From the NCBI GenBank assembly GCA_030848705.1, contig JAUIZM010000012.1, positions 6,946,679 through 7,010,678 on the forward strand: a DNA stretch of 64,000 nucleotides. Reading direction: 5' to 3'. The notes beneath the pieces are model-generated. The model had not been told where the DNA came from. It was given only the letters and a program-made list of their open reading frames with translations, and did no database searches. The position numbers and the translations under genes were made by a program. The DNA is from Heracleum sosnowskyi (lineage: Eukaryota > Streptophyta > Magnoliopsida > Apiales > Apiaceae). This document shows, one piece after another, positions 12,001 to 23,565 of this stretch (positions are counted from its first letter, which is position 1; every line of letters begins with the position of its first letter).

Positions 12001-13104
12001 AACTTGATTATGTCCCTGCCACTATAATGGCTCTGGAAGAGGTAATTTTTCTTTTGCGATTAATTATTTAAGTCTTTCGGCTGTCCCTTCACATTTGTTG
12101 AACTTGCATCTAACTAAATCATGATGGAGGAAATCATCACCTATTTACACAAGAGTTGTCAGACTTCAATATTGAACTTGTTCCAAGAAGACTTCACTTT
12201 AGTTTCATTGTTCCATGAGTTTTGACTTTTGTTTTAAGATTGTTCGTCACAGGGCAAAGCATGGAATAAATTCAGATAACATGATATTTTACAATTTCTC
12301 TCTCTTGATATTATCTCAGGTAGTGAAGGCTGCACAAGGCCGCGTACCAGTTTTCTTGGATGGAGGAGTCCGTCGTGGAACAGATGTCTTTAAAGCGTTA
12401 GCACTCGGAGCCTCTGGAATTTTTGTAAGTATAACAAACTATGATGATTGAAGTAGCCTGCACTAGCCTGTACATCTTTGTGAAACGGACATCTGTCTTC
12501 TGGTCAGGTTTTTCATTGTGAACAAAAACTAAATCCTACTTATAGTACTAAACTAGGCGTAGTTGATCTAGTCTCATAATACGGGTACCTCGAATAAATA
12601 GTCTTTTCGCCAGACTTCCATAATTTTGTTAACAAGAGTTCACGCACATGTTACCAACAATAGAAGAAGAGCTCATCCATCAGGAGCTGCAGCTATATAG
12701 TATTTATTACCAATTTACCAAACTGTACATAATTGTCTTCGTTGTAACTTTACCACCTAAGAAGTATATGCAAGTTAGGTATGTGACACATTAAATATGG
12801 AATTCAGGTGACATTCTTCGTGATCATATCGTACTACAACAGTACAACTTCCAACCTTAGACTTCGTTTCACAATATTGACTCATTACTCTTGTCTCAAC
12901 TCTCAATGATAGATTGGAAGACCTGTTGTCTTTTCGTTGGCTGCTGAAGGAGAAGCCGGGGTCAGAAAAGTACTCCAGATGCTGCGAGAGGAATTTGAGC
13001 TAACTATGGCACTAAGTGGATGTCGCTCCATCAGTGAAATCACCCGTAATCACATTAGCACCGACTGGGATGCTCCTCGTACTCACTTTGCACCAAGATT
13101 ATAA
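9069..13104 (+). CDS. GLO1: (S)-2-hydroxy-acid oxidase, glycolate oxidase (photorespiration)
   Basis: FMN enzyme of leaf peroxisomes that oxidises glycolate to glyoxylate and makes H2O2. Eleven coding exons: 9069-9205, 9311-9435, 9982-10028, 10779-10856, 10937-11061, 11190-11256, 11344-11406, 11786-11855, 11941-12041, 12320-12424, 12913-13104. All introns are GT-AG and all joins keep frame, giving 369 residues, the family's usual length. The start MEVTNVTEYDAIAKQKLPKM is diagnostic. In spinach-enzyme numbering I find Y24, W108, Y129, D157, K230, H254 (SNHGAR) and R257 in place, so the active site is complete. The protein ends PRL, which resembles plant peroxisomal PTS1 tripeptides. No defects seen. 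The symbol marks the family; GLO1 versus GLO2 cannot be decided from sequence. Confidence 0.97.
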
Positions 13105-13839
13105 ATGTCTACTTCTGGCGTGCATAAATAATTGCATTTCTTGTAGCAGCGCGATGATAGTATTACGCATGTGTTCAAGAGCCTGCTTTCGTCACAGAAG
13201 TCCTATTTCAAATCTTTATGTATGTTGGAAATGTTTTAATCATTAAAAGGATTTTTAAGGATATAACTATCTTTGATGGCTACTGCATCTGCCACCTTCA
13301 TTGTATACTCAACATATATTCAAACAATTCTTCATATTACTGTACTGGAAACATATTGTTCTAGGCTTGTAGCAGGAGAATGGAATCTTCCTAGTGGTAT
13401 CATCGTACTATCTGGTTCTCGTGTTAGAAAAGTTTTCACCATGTCTGTAGAGTTATTTGTTAATCATTAGTATCTTCAAACGACACAGTCGGGGAACCAG
13501 AGGGGGGCAAGTTTAGATTACAACCCCGACTGATATTGAAATTAATGATAACTATTTTTAGACCCGACTGTCTAGAAATCTTGGTTCCGCCATTGCCTGA
13601 CACAATGTTGCAAAAATAGAGTCCGGAAAGGTCTTCAGACGGTCCAAAACTTCAGTATGTTTGGACCTCGAAAGCTAATTAATATGAACTTGATCCTCAT
13701 CATCAATATCTTCGCTCACCTCAACTGTGGCCCCTCAAGAGAAATGCTGCATCATTGATGAACTGCCACTCTGTTAGTAATAATCTTGGAACTGATTTTC
13801 AAATAGAACTACCTTCCAGGATCTGTATTTTGCTCCCTG
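13105..13839. other. 3' UTR of glycolate oxidase and spacer
   Basis: The first 150 or so bases should be 3' UTR. After that I see no gene; 13,490-13,600 has a CAGTCGGGG / CCCCGACTG pairing that may be a transposon scar. Confidence 0.4.
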
Positions 13840-13851
13840 TTTTTTACATAA

Positions 13852-14037
13852 GATTTCCCAGTTTCTTGCGTTCAATAATTGAAGTGTGTGAGCATAATTT
13901 GTTTCTTGCACAATCATTATACATACGGGCAATGGCAAATGGCACATATAATTTGTTTCCTGTGTTTTTACATGTGAGCTACCTAAATTTCCCAGTTTCT
14001 GGCATTCAATAATTGAAGTATGGGAGCATAATCTGTG
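13852..14037. repeat. Direct repeat pair, about 53 bp
   Basis: 13,852-13,905 and 13,986-14,037 share ATTTCCCAGTTTCT, TTCAATAATTGAAGT and GAGCATAAT with few mismatches, 134 bp apart. No gene is seen here. Confidence 0.75.
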
Positions 14038-15160
14038 CATCTAAAGTTTTGGTTCCTGTTTCGACAAGACATGCAATGTTGGAAGAAGAAAGTTTAACTT
14101 GTTTGACATATGTTAAATTGACATCCATAGTAAAGAAAGGCACAAATATTGAATATCAAATTGAGTTCGAGAACTATGGCACCTTTTCACCTGGCAACAA
14201 TAATTCATCTAATTGCAACAAATTATTTGCTTAATTTTAGTCTTCATTCCTCGATTTCAAAATACTTATCCATTTTTAAGTTCTGAACATGTATTTCAAA
14301 ATGTATTGACTGATAGTTATATAAAAAAAAATTCAAAATTTTTTTTTTTGAACAAAAGTTTGATGTTTAAATTTTTATTTACAAAAAAAAAATTAAAAAA
14401 TGTATTTGTATGGTTACTCAATTAAAACATTTCAAAATACAAACAGATATATTGTGAAACGGTGGTAGTATTATTTATAAATGATGACAACATATCATGG
14501 GGGTGAGATGTGCAATAATTTGCAACAATATGGGAGGAGGCTAGATCACACATGATGACGTGGATGCATGATTGATCAATAGGAGGAGAACACATGGCTA
14601 GTTTCTGAGGTGGAAAAGATCTACTGGGCCCTGCCCCCACAACAAATTATGGGTTCCAACTTGATTGTGTTTGCCGATTTATGGGAGACTAGACCACCTC
14701 TCTTCTGTTGACACGCTGACACTCTTCTCCATTTATTATTTATCGATGTTCTTATTTTTTTAATTTCAGCACGGGCCATTCAATTATTCGAAAGAGTTTA
14801 TAATATTTTTTGTTTAGTCCAGGTGAAGATGTAAGATCAGTCTCTATTGCATTTTTTTGAGTATAAATTTGTGATCGGAGATCTGATCTGACGGGATAAG
14901 TCGTATATATTTTAGATTAAATACAAACTATACTCTTTATTAATAAACAAAACAATGTAAAAATGGTACGCGGTACCAAAGTATTAAAATACTAAATTTA
15001 AGTAACACAACATTCGGATTCGATTCCTTACAACTACATAATTAAACAAGATTCACACGGGTTATCAACTAATATTTTTTAATAAATAATGTCACCCCGC
15101 ATAAGTTACATAAATATTCATGTCTCATTATATACGATCCTATGTTTTTTAAGAGGAACG
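14038..15160. other. Spacer without recognised gene
   Basis: AT-rich, poly(A)/poly(T) runs at 14,330-14,400. I see no frame with a protein-family signature and no delimited transposon. Confidence 0.4.
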
Positions 15161-15457
15161 AGCAATTTTATGGAACGAATCAGCATGTTGGCCTTACTCC
15201 TTACACTTGTTCGTATGACTTTTTTTCACCATTTTTTAAGGAACAACTTCCTCTTCTTACAATTTATGTATTGAAGGGAAATTTATTTATAATTATACAC
15301 GATAATGTGTTTTTTTTAAAAGTAAATCAGTAATTTTATTGTTTTACAAAAAAAAATCAGTAATTTTATCGAACAATCAGCACATCGGCCTTACATTTAT
15401 CAGGATCATTATTTTCACCATTTTTCTAGGGACAAATCCCTCTTCTAACAATTTTTA
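15161..15457. repeat. Diverged direct repeat pair, about 100 bp
   Basis: 15,161-15,266 and 15,357-15,457 share the order AATTTTAT, GAAC, ATCAGCA, GGCCTTAC, TTTTCACCATTTTT, GG-ACAA, CCTCTTCT and ACAATTT with many substitutions. An old tandem-type duplication with a short spacer; no coding sense. Confidence 0.6.
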
Positions 15458-16419
15458 GCAAAGAGAAAATGAATTATTTTCTTGTAGAACACAGGCCAAT
15501 ATTATTAAGAATACGATGGGCAACTTTTGCAACTACATCAACCAAACTCAATCAAATATGCAATTTTAAGAATTTAAGAATTAAAATTATTTTTGGTTGG
15601 TTGCTTAATAAGTTGAACTCGTTAAACTAAATGCAACAGAAAACGATCTCAAATGCAACCAAAATCAACTTTAATTATTTTTCAGAAAAAAGTAAAAACT
15701 AATTGCATTTTGTTGTATAACGTACTTTTGCGAATATTTCGTAAAATGATAAAATCAGAAAAATATTTAGGAAAACTGATTTTTTTTTAATAATTTGTTT
15801 ACTTATTAACTTATCGGTACTCATATAACTCAAAGGTGGTAGGAGAAAAATCTAATATGATCTCATGTTATCCTGACAAGGGAAGCCAAAGTAAGAGTAA
15901 CTGGACTCATAGTTATGAAAATTGGAGCTAGCATTATGCATGACAATTGACACCTATTTTCTTTAGTTGTAGACCGGTAGTCAGCCAAGTTCTCCGGCCA
16001 TTTTAAAATAATACGAATGTCTCCGATAATTAAATATAGATAAATGAATTTAGGGGTCAAAAAATTGGTCAAGTGTAGTTGCACTGACTCGGGTCTTACT
16101 GCCTGAACAGATACATGTTCTGATTCCTGAGTTGAGCAAGCTTGTAATTGTCTCATAAAACTATGTGGACGAACCTTGTACACTTATTTTTTTCATGGCT
16201 CGTGCATACAACCTACATTATAGTTGTAGTATGATTTTGGAGATGTGGCGGCTCTTCAGCTTATCTTGGCTTCTTCCTATCTCTGGTATATTTAAGGACC
16301 GTTTATGCAGAAATAGTATAGCTGCGTTGAACTAGGAGCTCTCGTTTTATTTTATTTTTGCTCCACATGCACAAATTAATATGTATACAAAATGTGGATT
16401 ATTAATACAAAATTCATAT
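15458..16419. other. Spacer without recognised gene
   Basis: A 106-codon minus-strand frame at 15,863-16,183 has no recognisable domain and I do not count it as a gene. Nothing else is identified. Confidence 0.35.
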
Positions 16420-16810
16420 TATTTTTAATTTATTTACTTATTTTATTTATTTATATGTTATTTATATGATAAATGATTAATAATATTATTCTAAAAATAT
16501 TTATTTCTAATTCTTTTATTTATTTACCTATTTTATTAATTTCTATGTTATATATAAGGCAAATGATTTATAATAATGTTTTAAAAGTATTTAATTCAAA
16601 ATTTTTTAGTTATTTCTATGTTATATGCAAGTTAACTGATTTATAGTATTATTTTAAAAATATTTAATTTGAATTATATTTATTTGCCTATTTTATTTAT
16701 AACTATGTTATATATATCTTGTTTTCAAAAAATGTTATATATAAGTTAAAAGATTTTTAATATTATTTTAAAAATATTTAATGTGATTTTTTTATTTATT
16801 TACCTATTTA
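16420..16810. repeat. AT-rich tandem repeat, unit about 115 bp, roughly 3.5 copies
   Basis: A diverged unit recurs: TTTATTTACCTATTTTATT, then TCTATGTTATATATAAG, then AAATGATTTATAATATT, then ATTTTAAAAATATTTAATT. It is AT-rich throughout and non-coding. Confidence 0.65.
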
Positions 16811-17510
16811 TTTACTGAGTAGGTGTCGATAGCAGGAATATGTGAAAAAGTGAAGAAAAAAATATAAAAAGGGATCGGCATTGGAGATGACATTTCTGCA
16901 CATAAATGTACCAGAAATGCGAAGGAGCCCTTATATTTATATTTTAGGTGGACAATATCCGTGGAACCCGGATATAATCTTGACCTCCTATAGGTAGCTA
17001 TAAGCTGACAGGGACAGCTAAGTTTCCACGTCCAGAAACAATGTTTGTGATGTTGTTCAACTAGTTTAAACTGCTGCTGGCTCAAGTTTTTCGGGTGTTG
17101 GTTTAAAACCATTAGAATTCATGTGAGATAGCCAGTCCACAAGAACATTTGTTAAAAATTATTAAAGTCCATTTTATAACTCCAACTTTTTGGTATTAAA
17201 CAATGCCATTTTACAAATGCAAAACACATCCGCTTTACTCGCTTACCATGCAGGTGGGAAAATACAGTAGTAGATGAGAGCTAGTAGTAGATGAGAGAGC
17301 TGGAATCAAATTACTCGTGCAAAATACATCAGCCCCGTCGTCAGCTTCCATTGAGTTGCATTTGTAGAAATCTAGAGAAATCTAGCCAGCAGGAAACGGA
17401 TTTGTTTCCTAATTATTATATTTATTATTTAATAATAATTAGACATATTCTTATCAAATCAATCCTTTTAGAAAATGTTAATTAATGATTATAAAAAATA
17501 TATATTACTA

Positions 17511-17708
17511 CCTCTGTTTCATAATACATGTTTACTTTTCATTTATAAATTTGTAATTTTTTTAATTTTCTTTTTATGAATAAAAATTTAAATATCAAAC
17601 TTTTATTCAAAAATAAAAAATTAAAAAAAAATTTATATAACTATCCGGTTTAATACACAATTTAAAATACGTGTCAAAAGTAAAAAATAGACGAATATTT
17701 TGAAAAAG
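17511..17708. mobile_element. Stowaway-like MITE (diverged)
   Basis: The left end CCTCTGTTTCATAATACATG and a right end that reads CTTTTTCAAAATATTCGTC in reverse complement form weak inverted repeats, with TA at each flank. The interior has a palindromic AAAATTTAAATATCAAACTTT stretch typical of this family. Confidence 0.45.
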
Positions 17709-18800
17709 TAGCAAATTAATGATTAGGGAGAAAGACCCATAAGTAAAAACAGTATACAAATCCCGATAAAAATAAGAGTGTACATTATTCGTGGGTCCAT
17801 GTTGGCTCGTGTAAAGTGCATTTACTTGCCACGTTACAGGACACGTGTCTGTCACTTTTGTTCATACTCTGAAACTGGCCACATTTACAAATCGGCGACG
17901 TTGTACTCGAAACCATGGTGGGCGAGTGACTTGTGAAACAATAGAAATGCTTTGACTGAACAATATATGCTCGTTTACCGACAGGGATAGTATAGGAAGT
18001 TAGGAACATTTTGTATAATAATGGAAAAACATTTTAATTTATTTATTTTCTAAATTATATATTTCTTAATTCATTATGGGTTGTGCTAAGGTTCGTATGA
18101 TCCACGAGACATACGATAGAGAGAACCAGATTGACAAATAAATAATCAAATTAAATAAGGAGAGAATTCGAATTTGGACCTCATTGATAAATAAATATTC
18201 AAATTAAATAAATAAGGAGAGGAGTCCAGTTTGAAAAAAAAAAGTCTCAACAGGAGGAACACACTCACACTCGTCTTATCAATTCTGGATATCTCGTAAA
18301 GGAAGCGAAAGAGATATGGTCACTATAACAAGAGATGTTGGGTGCCAGTTTATTTCTCTTTTGCTAAATTTATATTATTATAAATTAAAAGAAAAATATT
18401 TATTTACCATAAGAAAATACATCTAACTTGGCAGAGCAAAAGAAATATTGACTAATGTTTTATATGTTTTCTAAAGAACTCTTAACATATGGAAGCTTAT
18501 ACGAGTGGTGTAGGTGATGCATGCGCAAATTAAAAAGAAAAAACGAATTCGCACTTGTGTGGACATGAGAAACAATTAAGAATTGGCCGGTCACCGGCGC
18601 ACTCGTTGCCATGACATGACCAAAAACAGGAGTTTAATGTTATTTCACACCGTATGTTTGAGTGAAATGTCGTTATGGAAAGTGTCAAAAAAGAAAATGT
18701 CGCAAAATTATTTGAGACGAGAGCAAATTGTTTTGTCAAACATAATCGATATATCTCACTCGAAAATATAAAACGGGTATACAATAGTTGATTTTTGTTT
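17709..18800. other. Spacer downstream of CCD4
   Basis: No gene recognised. The stretch 18,120-18,230 contains a short duplication around TGA(C/T)AAATAAATA and AAATTAAATAAGGAGAG. Confidence 0.35.
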
Positions 18801-18983
18801 TCCAGAGCTTTTTACTGCACACATCAAGGGAAGGAAGGAGTTGCTAGAAACCAGCTGAGCTCAAATTCTACTTCAGCCTAAAAGCTACAAGCTGGTCCTC
18901 CAAAACTTCCTATGAGTATATAACTACAAAGAAATGAAGATAAAATATGTACGCAGCTTGGGGAACCTACATATCCACAACTA

Positions 18984-20696
18984 TCAGGCCTGAGTTTCCA
19001 AGTCTTTGGCACTGATGAATGTTCCATGAAAACCGTATGGCACCCTGGACGGAAGCTTAATCGAAGCCTCTAACTCCAGAGTCATGGCATTTACGATTTG
19101 AAGCTCCGATGTCCACTTCTTTTCGTCGTGAACAAATGCCAAAATGTACCCATCGTCTTCATTTTCGGAATCAGGGTCTTTCGGGAAAAACAGAGGCTCA
19201 CCTCCATATTTTCCATCCCCGTAAAAAAACTTGTTTACTTGGCCACTGGAAAGGTCCACTTTGGCAAAACCTGACACTTTAGGCCACGGCTCAGCAATCG
19301 CTAAGTAGGCGAATTGTGTCGTTCTTCCCAACCTGTTTTTGTTCACCATTCCTGCCTCTAAGTTGACTTGATCATTGCAAGATAGAATTGGCCTTCGAGT
19401 TGATTTTCCTGTCTTCAAATTAAGTCTAATTTCGGACAGAACGCTTTCTAAACCTTCGTCACATTCATTAAAAATTGAGTCAGCTGGAGTCATACAAGAT
19501 CCGATCACAACAACTTCATCAGTCTCCTTGTCTTCCCAAGCATTCCAGAGATGAAAACAAAAACAATCCGGGACTTCAACCCATTTAATTCCCGAAGCAT
19601 CACTAGCATACTTGTCCAAAACTCCGAAACGTGACACTTTAGTCTTGTCATAAACAACCGGGGAACCACCCTGTATCATTTCAGACATTTTGAAAACCAC
19701 CTGTTGATCAGGAATCACCACAAAATTCTCCGTTATTGCAAAATCATGAATCATTGTGGGATCAGACAGTTGGATATCGATGTCTTGGGATTTGGTTCCG
19801 TCAGGAGAAAATCGAAAGTATTTAAGGTAAGGCTTTTGAATGACATTGTAACTAAGAGCAAAAAGTTCTTTAGTTACAGGGTCAATTTTTGGGTGAGCAA
19901 TCATTGTCGAATCAAGCTGATCATTAAAATTGTATCGTTCGACTGTTTTAAGGTCACCTGATGGAGTAATTCGAACATGATAAGGTAAATCATCTTCGGA
20001 CATAGCTAGTAACCTGTCATTAAAATAGACCAAGCCAGCATTAGCAACGCCCATGCCATGACTATGATCAAGTAGTCCACATAAGCCACGAGCGTAAAAA
20101 AGTGCAAGCCTCGCTATGCCAGAGTGACCATGGAGTTCACCAATGGCTTTAGGAAAAGCAGGGCGTCCTAAATTGCGTTCTTGAACAAGCCTTTCGGTCT
20201 CAGTGAACCTGCAAGAATAGCTAGCTGAACCATTCTTGAACTGCACAGCATGAACCATGCCATCACCGTCGAATAAATGGTGCCCTGCTGTTGGTTGAAA
20301 GTGTGGATTGGCTCCGTTTCGTACGTAGACACCGTTGATGCATTCGGGTATATTTCCTGTCACAGGGAGATTATGTTTGACAGGTTGTTCAGGTACAGGA
20401 GCAAAGTTACCAGCAATCTGAATTTCGGGATTGGTTGTTTTCGGCAATGGATGCTGATTTTCGCGCGAAATTATGGTAGTTTCGACAGCATCTAAGGCCA
20501 ATGCTGCTGCCTTTTGTAGCAAATTCCATTTTGGAATTGCAGTAGTAGTATTAGAAGGTGTTTGATATGTTGTGTTGGATTTATTTGGAGTGAACGAAAT
20601 AGAAGGGACTTGAAAAGAGGAGTTTACATTGGTTTTTCTATTGGTTTGAAATTTTGGTTTACTAAAAAGGTTGGAAGTAGAAAGAGAGGAAGCCAT
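18984..20696 (-). CDS. CCD4: Carotenoid cleavage dioxygenase 4, plastid (intronless)
   Basis: Non-heme iron dioxygenase of the RPE65/CCD family that cuts carotenoids in plastids (plastoglobules), lowering carotenoid content and releasing C13 apocarotenoids. The 570-residue frame is complete. Residues 1 to about 55 are Ser/Thr/Asn-rich with few acids, as in a plastid transit peptide. The dioxygenase region (about 90-565) shows NGVYVRNGANPHFQP, FDGDGMVHAVQF, ELHGHSGIARL and NLEAGMVN. The four iron-binding histidines fit H268 (MIAHPKIDP), H317 (MIHDFAIT), H382 (FHLWNAWE) and H557 (GFHGTF). CCD4-type spelling such as AALALDAVE and PTAGHHLFDGDGMVHA favours CCD4 over CCD1, CCD7, CCD8 or NCED. There is no intron, as in many CCD4 genes. 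Nothing looks broken. Confidence 0.95.
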   Translation of the reverse strand: MASSLSTSNLFSKPKFQTNRKTNVNSSFQVPSISFTPNKSNTTYQTPSNTTTAIPKWNLLQKAAALALDAVETTIISRENQHPLPKTTNPEIQIAGNFAPVPEQPVKHNLPVTGNIPECINGVYVRNGANPHFQPTAGHHLFDGDGMVHAVQFKNGSASYSCRFTETERLVQERNLGRPAFPKAIGELHGHSGIARLALFYARGLCGLLDHSHGMGVANAGLVYFNDRLLAMSEDDLPYHVRITPSGDLKTVERYNFNDQLDSTMIAHPKIDPVTKELFALSYNVIQKPYLKYFRFSPDGTKSQDIDIQLSDPTMIHDFAITENFVVIPDQQVVFKMSEMIQGGSPVVYDKTKVSRFGVLDKYASDASGIKWVEVPDCFCFHLWNAWEDKETDEVVVIGSCMTPADSIFNECDEGLESVLSEIRLNLKTGKSTRRPILSCNDQVNLEAGMVNKNRLGRTTQFAYLAIAEPWPKVSGFAKVDLSSGQVNKFFYGDGKYGGEPLFFPKDPDSENEDDGYILAFVHDEKKWTSELQIVNAMTLELEASIKLPSRVPYGFHGTFISAKDLETQA

Positions 20697-20777
20697 TTAT
20701 TCTCGGCGAGAGACCTGAGGGAGAGAGAGAGAGGAGTGTGGAGAGTGAGTTGAATATGTTGTGGGGGATGGGGAGTG

Positions 20778-20787
20778 TTGTTTATAT
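20778..20787 (-). promoter_or_regulatory. CCD4 TATA box
   Basis: Reads CTATATATAAAC on the minus strand, about 85 bp upstream of the ATG at 20,696, a good distance for a short 5' UTR. Confidence 0.7.
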
Positions 20788-20866
20788 ATAGCAAAGAATC
20801 AAGGTGGGGGAGGTAAGAAAGGAAGGGAGGGTCCAACACAAAGGAGGGGAGGCAGTAGGAGAAGAC

Positions 20867-20872
20867 CACGTG
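20867..20872. promoter_or_regulatory. G-box CACGTG in the CCD4 promoter
   Basis: A perfect palindromic CACGTG (in CCACGTGTTGG), about 80 bp upstream of the TATA box. Such sites bind bZIP/bHLH (HY5, PIF, ABF) factors and would fit light or stress control; that is inference. Confidence 0.55.
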
Positions 20873-21347
20873 TTGGATTCAATGGAAGGGGGCTCGAAAC
20901 AAGAATATGCACTCTCAATCAATGAGTGATCTTTGAAACAACAGTAGGCATCTGTCTTTTCAATAATCCTGTCCAACAATTTTAACTGTGTTACTAGTAT
21001 GTTTTCCTGCCGCCATAAGGTTGGTTAAGGATGTTGCATCATATTTTACTGTTTTTTACTATTTCGCAATACATATTTCAGATAGAATTATGATCAATTG
21101 TACTCATGAATAATCCACGCACTCTTCGTTTCAAAATAGTTGTTTTGTTTTGATTTTAGTTGATCAAATTTTGATCATAAATTACGATTCATCTATTTAT
21201 AATTTATAAAAACTTGAAAATACATTTGAAAGAGAATTGTTTATAGTTTTTAATGATATAAGTTTCTTAATTTTTTTAATTATATATTTTATGTAAATTT
21301 TAGTCAAAGTTCGGTCAATTTAATCTCAAAACAAGATTACTTTTGCA

Positions 21348-21774
21348 CAGTGTTCTAAAAAGCGTTTTATGCGGACGATTATGCGAAAGCGGGATGTAAA
21401 CGCTGCGATTAGTGCATAATCGGGTTTTAAAACGGTTAATGAAGTTTAGACGGTCAAAGCCCGCTTAAAATGATGTTGACCTGCTATTTTTTTAATTTTA
21501 AAATACTAATATTTATTATAATATGACTATAATTATCATAAAATTTTAAAATACCTTTTTTGATAAAAAAATGTTTTATCTTTAAATTCTTATTATTTAA
21601 TTATTACATAATTTTAATTTTAGATGTAATAATATTATATTTAAAATTTTAAAAATATATTTTATTAATCCGATTAGTGACCAGCTTAAAATTTTGCTTA
21701 AACGTCGGCTTAACCACTTAAGCACTAGAAGATCCTCTCATCGTTTCGTACCGCTTACGCTTCTTAGAACGCTG
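21348..21774. mobile_element. hAT-like MITE upstream of CCD4
   Basis: Left end CAGTGTTCTAAAAAGCG and right end, in reverse complement, CAGCGTTCTAAGAAGCG. Flanks CTTTTGCA and CTTCTCCA agree at 6 of 8 positions, as an ageing 8-bp hAT duplication. The 427-bp interior is non-coding. It starts about 560 bp upstream of the CCD4 TATA box. Confidence 0.65.
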
Positions 21775-22518
21775 CTTCTCCAATCTTAAAATCGGGGAGG
21801 GTTGTTTAAACAATGCAGACATACGTATCAGCAGGACCCACACAAATAAATGGGGGAGATAAAAATCCTACGTTGGTAAAAACCCCGCGTTCGGACCGCT
21901 AAAACACCGTCACCAAGGTGCGGGGACACGTGGGCACTTAATTAGGAGTAACACTTGGCATAAACTAAGAGGTCAGCATCATTTACCCCACGCGCTACTC
22001 TATCCGCACCTACTTTATGCAACTCAAAAAAATATCTCAACCCCTTTTTCTATTTTTTTTTCTATTACTAAGTTATGAAATTCTAATTCAATATGGATAA
22101 TTCTTGTTTTTGGAATTTTTTCAAGGACCACAGAATATTATACTTTTTTAACGATAGATGTATGAATTCCAACTTTTATAATAGAAATTTTAAGTGTATA
22201 GATTTCATAGAAAAAATTACAAAAATAATCATTTTTTTGATGAAATTATTAAAAATAATTATTCTGAAAATAGTGGTCAATTTTGATTTTGGGATACTCC
22301 AATAGTTGGGTATCCTAATTTGTATAAGATACTTTGAGTATCTTATATACACGATACTCGGATAATTGGGTATTCTATATATACAAGAGATACTCCCCTT
22401 TTCATGGATTAAAATTGGCCACAATTTTAAAAATAGTTATTGTTGTTTATTTTGTATAAAAAAAAGATTAAAGTTGACTTTAACCCGATTTCATAATATA
22501 CACTGAGTTTAAATATTC
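21775..22518. other. Spacer without recognised gene
   Basis: Contains a second CACGTG (GGACACGTGGGC near 21,930) and an AT-rich stretch with GATACT/AGTATC pairings at 22,310-22,400. No gene seen. Confidence 0.35.
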
Positions 22519-22528
22519 AATATAATAC

Positions 22529-23183
22529 CCGAGGATTCTGTGTTTGATGTTCTGAGACGAATGTTTGATAGTGTGTCACGGGACCAGTGTATATGGATTT
22601 GTTTGATATGTTGGAGCATATGGAATCGGAGGAATAAGTGGGTATGGGATAAAGCAAATGGCTCAGCTTTTGGAGTTAAGTCGCCTGATGATTGGCATAA
22701 AATTAATGTTGACGCAACAGGAGCTTGTAATGGTAATATTGGTTTTGGGTGTGTAATTCGGAATTCACAGGGGAACTTCGTTGCAGCAAGATGTGATCGG
22801 ATTAGAGGTAATTGGAGCCCAAAGGAGACTGAGGCTTTAAGTTTAAAGGAAGCCATCATATGGATAAAACGGCCGCAATTGGACCGATGTATCTTTGAAA
22901 CTGATTCTCAGAGTTTGGCTTCGTCTTGCTATAGTGAGGATGGTTGTGTTTATTTCAACACTATTGTGGGTGATTGTAAGTTAGTTTTAAAGCACTTTAA
23001 TAATGAGCTAGTTAAATTTACTTTCAGGTCTGCGAATTGTGTGGCTCACGAGTTAGCTCGAATCGCACATTCTATGTCTGCCCTTGGAGAGTGGCATGTC
23101 ACTACTCCTATTTTCTTAAATCATGTACTTGATTCTGATTTAGTTGAGTAATGCAAGTACGTTTATTTCAAAAAAATATATTA
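22529..23183 (+). mobile_element. 5'-truncated LINE (L1-type) insertion with TSD
   Basis: The insert lies between AATATAATAC (22,519-22,528) and AATATAATAC (23,184-23,193). With one mismatch the duplication extends to 14 bp (ATTCAATATAATAC / ATTAAATATAATAC). The 3' end has a short A-rich tail (CAAAAAAATATATT). Only the last part of ORF2 is present, as expected from target-primed reverse transcription that stopped early. Confidence 0.85.
22531..23151 (+). pseudogene. LINE ORF2 C-terminus: zf-RVT edge plus RNase H-like domain (RVT_3)
   Basis: The frame is open from the left edge of the LINE to TAA at 23,149-23,151, about 206 codons, with no genuine ATG at its start. It begins with the typical WSIWNRRNKWVWD stretch that links the LINE zinc-binding reverse-transcriptase tail to RNase H. 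The RNase H-like domain follows: INVDATG (first Asp), SPKETEALSLKEAI (Glu), FETDSQSLA (Asp), ending with the HELARIAH region. It is uninterrupted, so the insertion is not very old, but without reverse transcriptase and endonuclease it cannot act alone. Confidence 0.85.
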
Positions 23184-23565
23184 AATATAATACTTTTAGA
23201 AAGAATATAAAATTGTTTTATATACGAGTTAACGTGAAGTTATTAAAGTGGGTTGAAAGATTTCATGTTTATGTTAAACATATTATTAAGGAGTAATGCC
23301 AGAAACTTCAAAAATATTTTCAAAAAATTCTCTTGCAACAATAATTATGTGATGAAATGTAAATTGTTAATTAATATGATTGATGTGAAGAAATTCTGTT
23401 TCCATTTTGTCTCATTTTAATAATCAATTATAATAATATATAGGAACTAATTTAAATTTCATTAACATTTTTTCAAGATTAGAGGCTATCACATAGAGGG
23501 TTAGGATCCTAAATTTTTCGTAAATGATGTATCACATAATTTAATTTGTGAAATATATATATATA

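Noticed and set aside
12215..12451. 78-codon frame as a separate gene
   Set aside because: It is exon 11 of glycolate oxidase read through its flanking introns.
15863..16183. 106-codon minus-strand frame as a gene
   Set aside because: No domain, no splice partners, no promoter signal, and the composition is like the spacer.
22540..23151. A 203-residue host RNase H gene
   Set aside because: No ATG at the start, it opens at the edge of a TSD-flanked insertion, and it matches the end of LINE ORF2.
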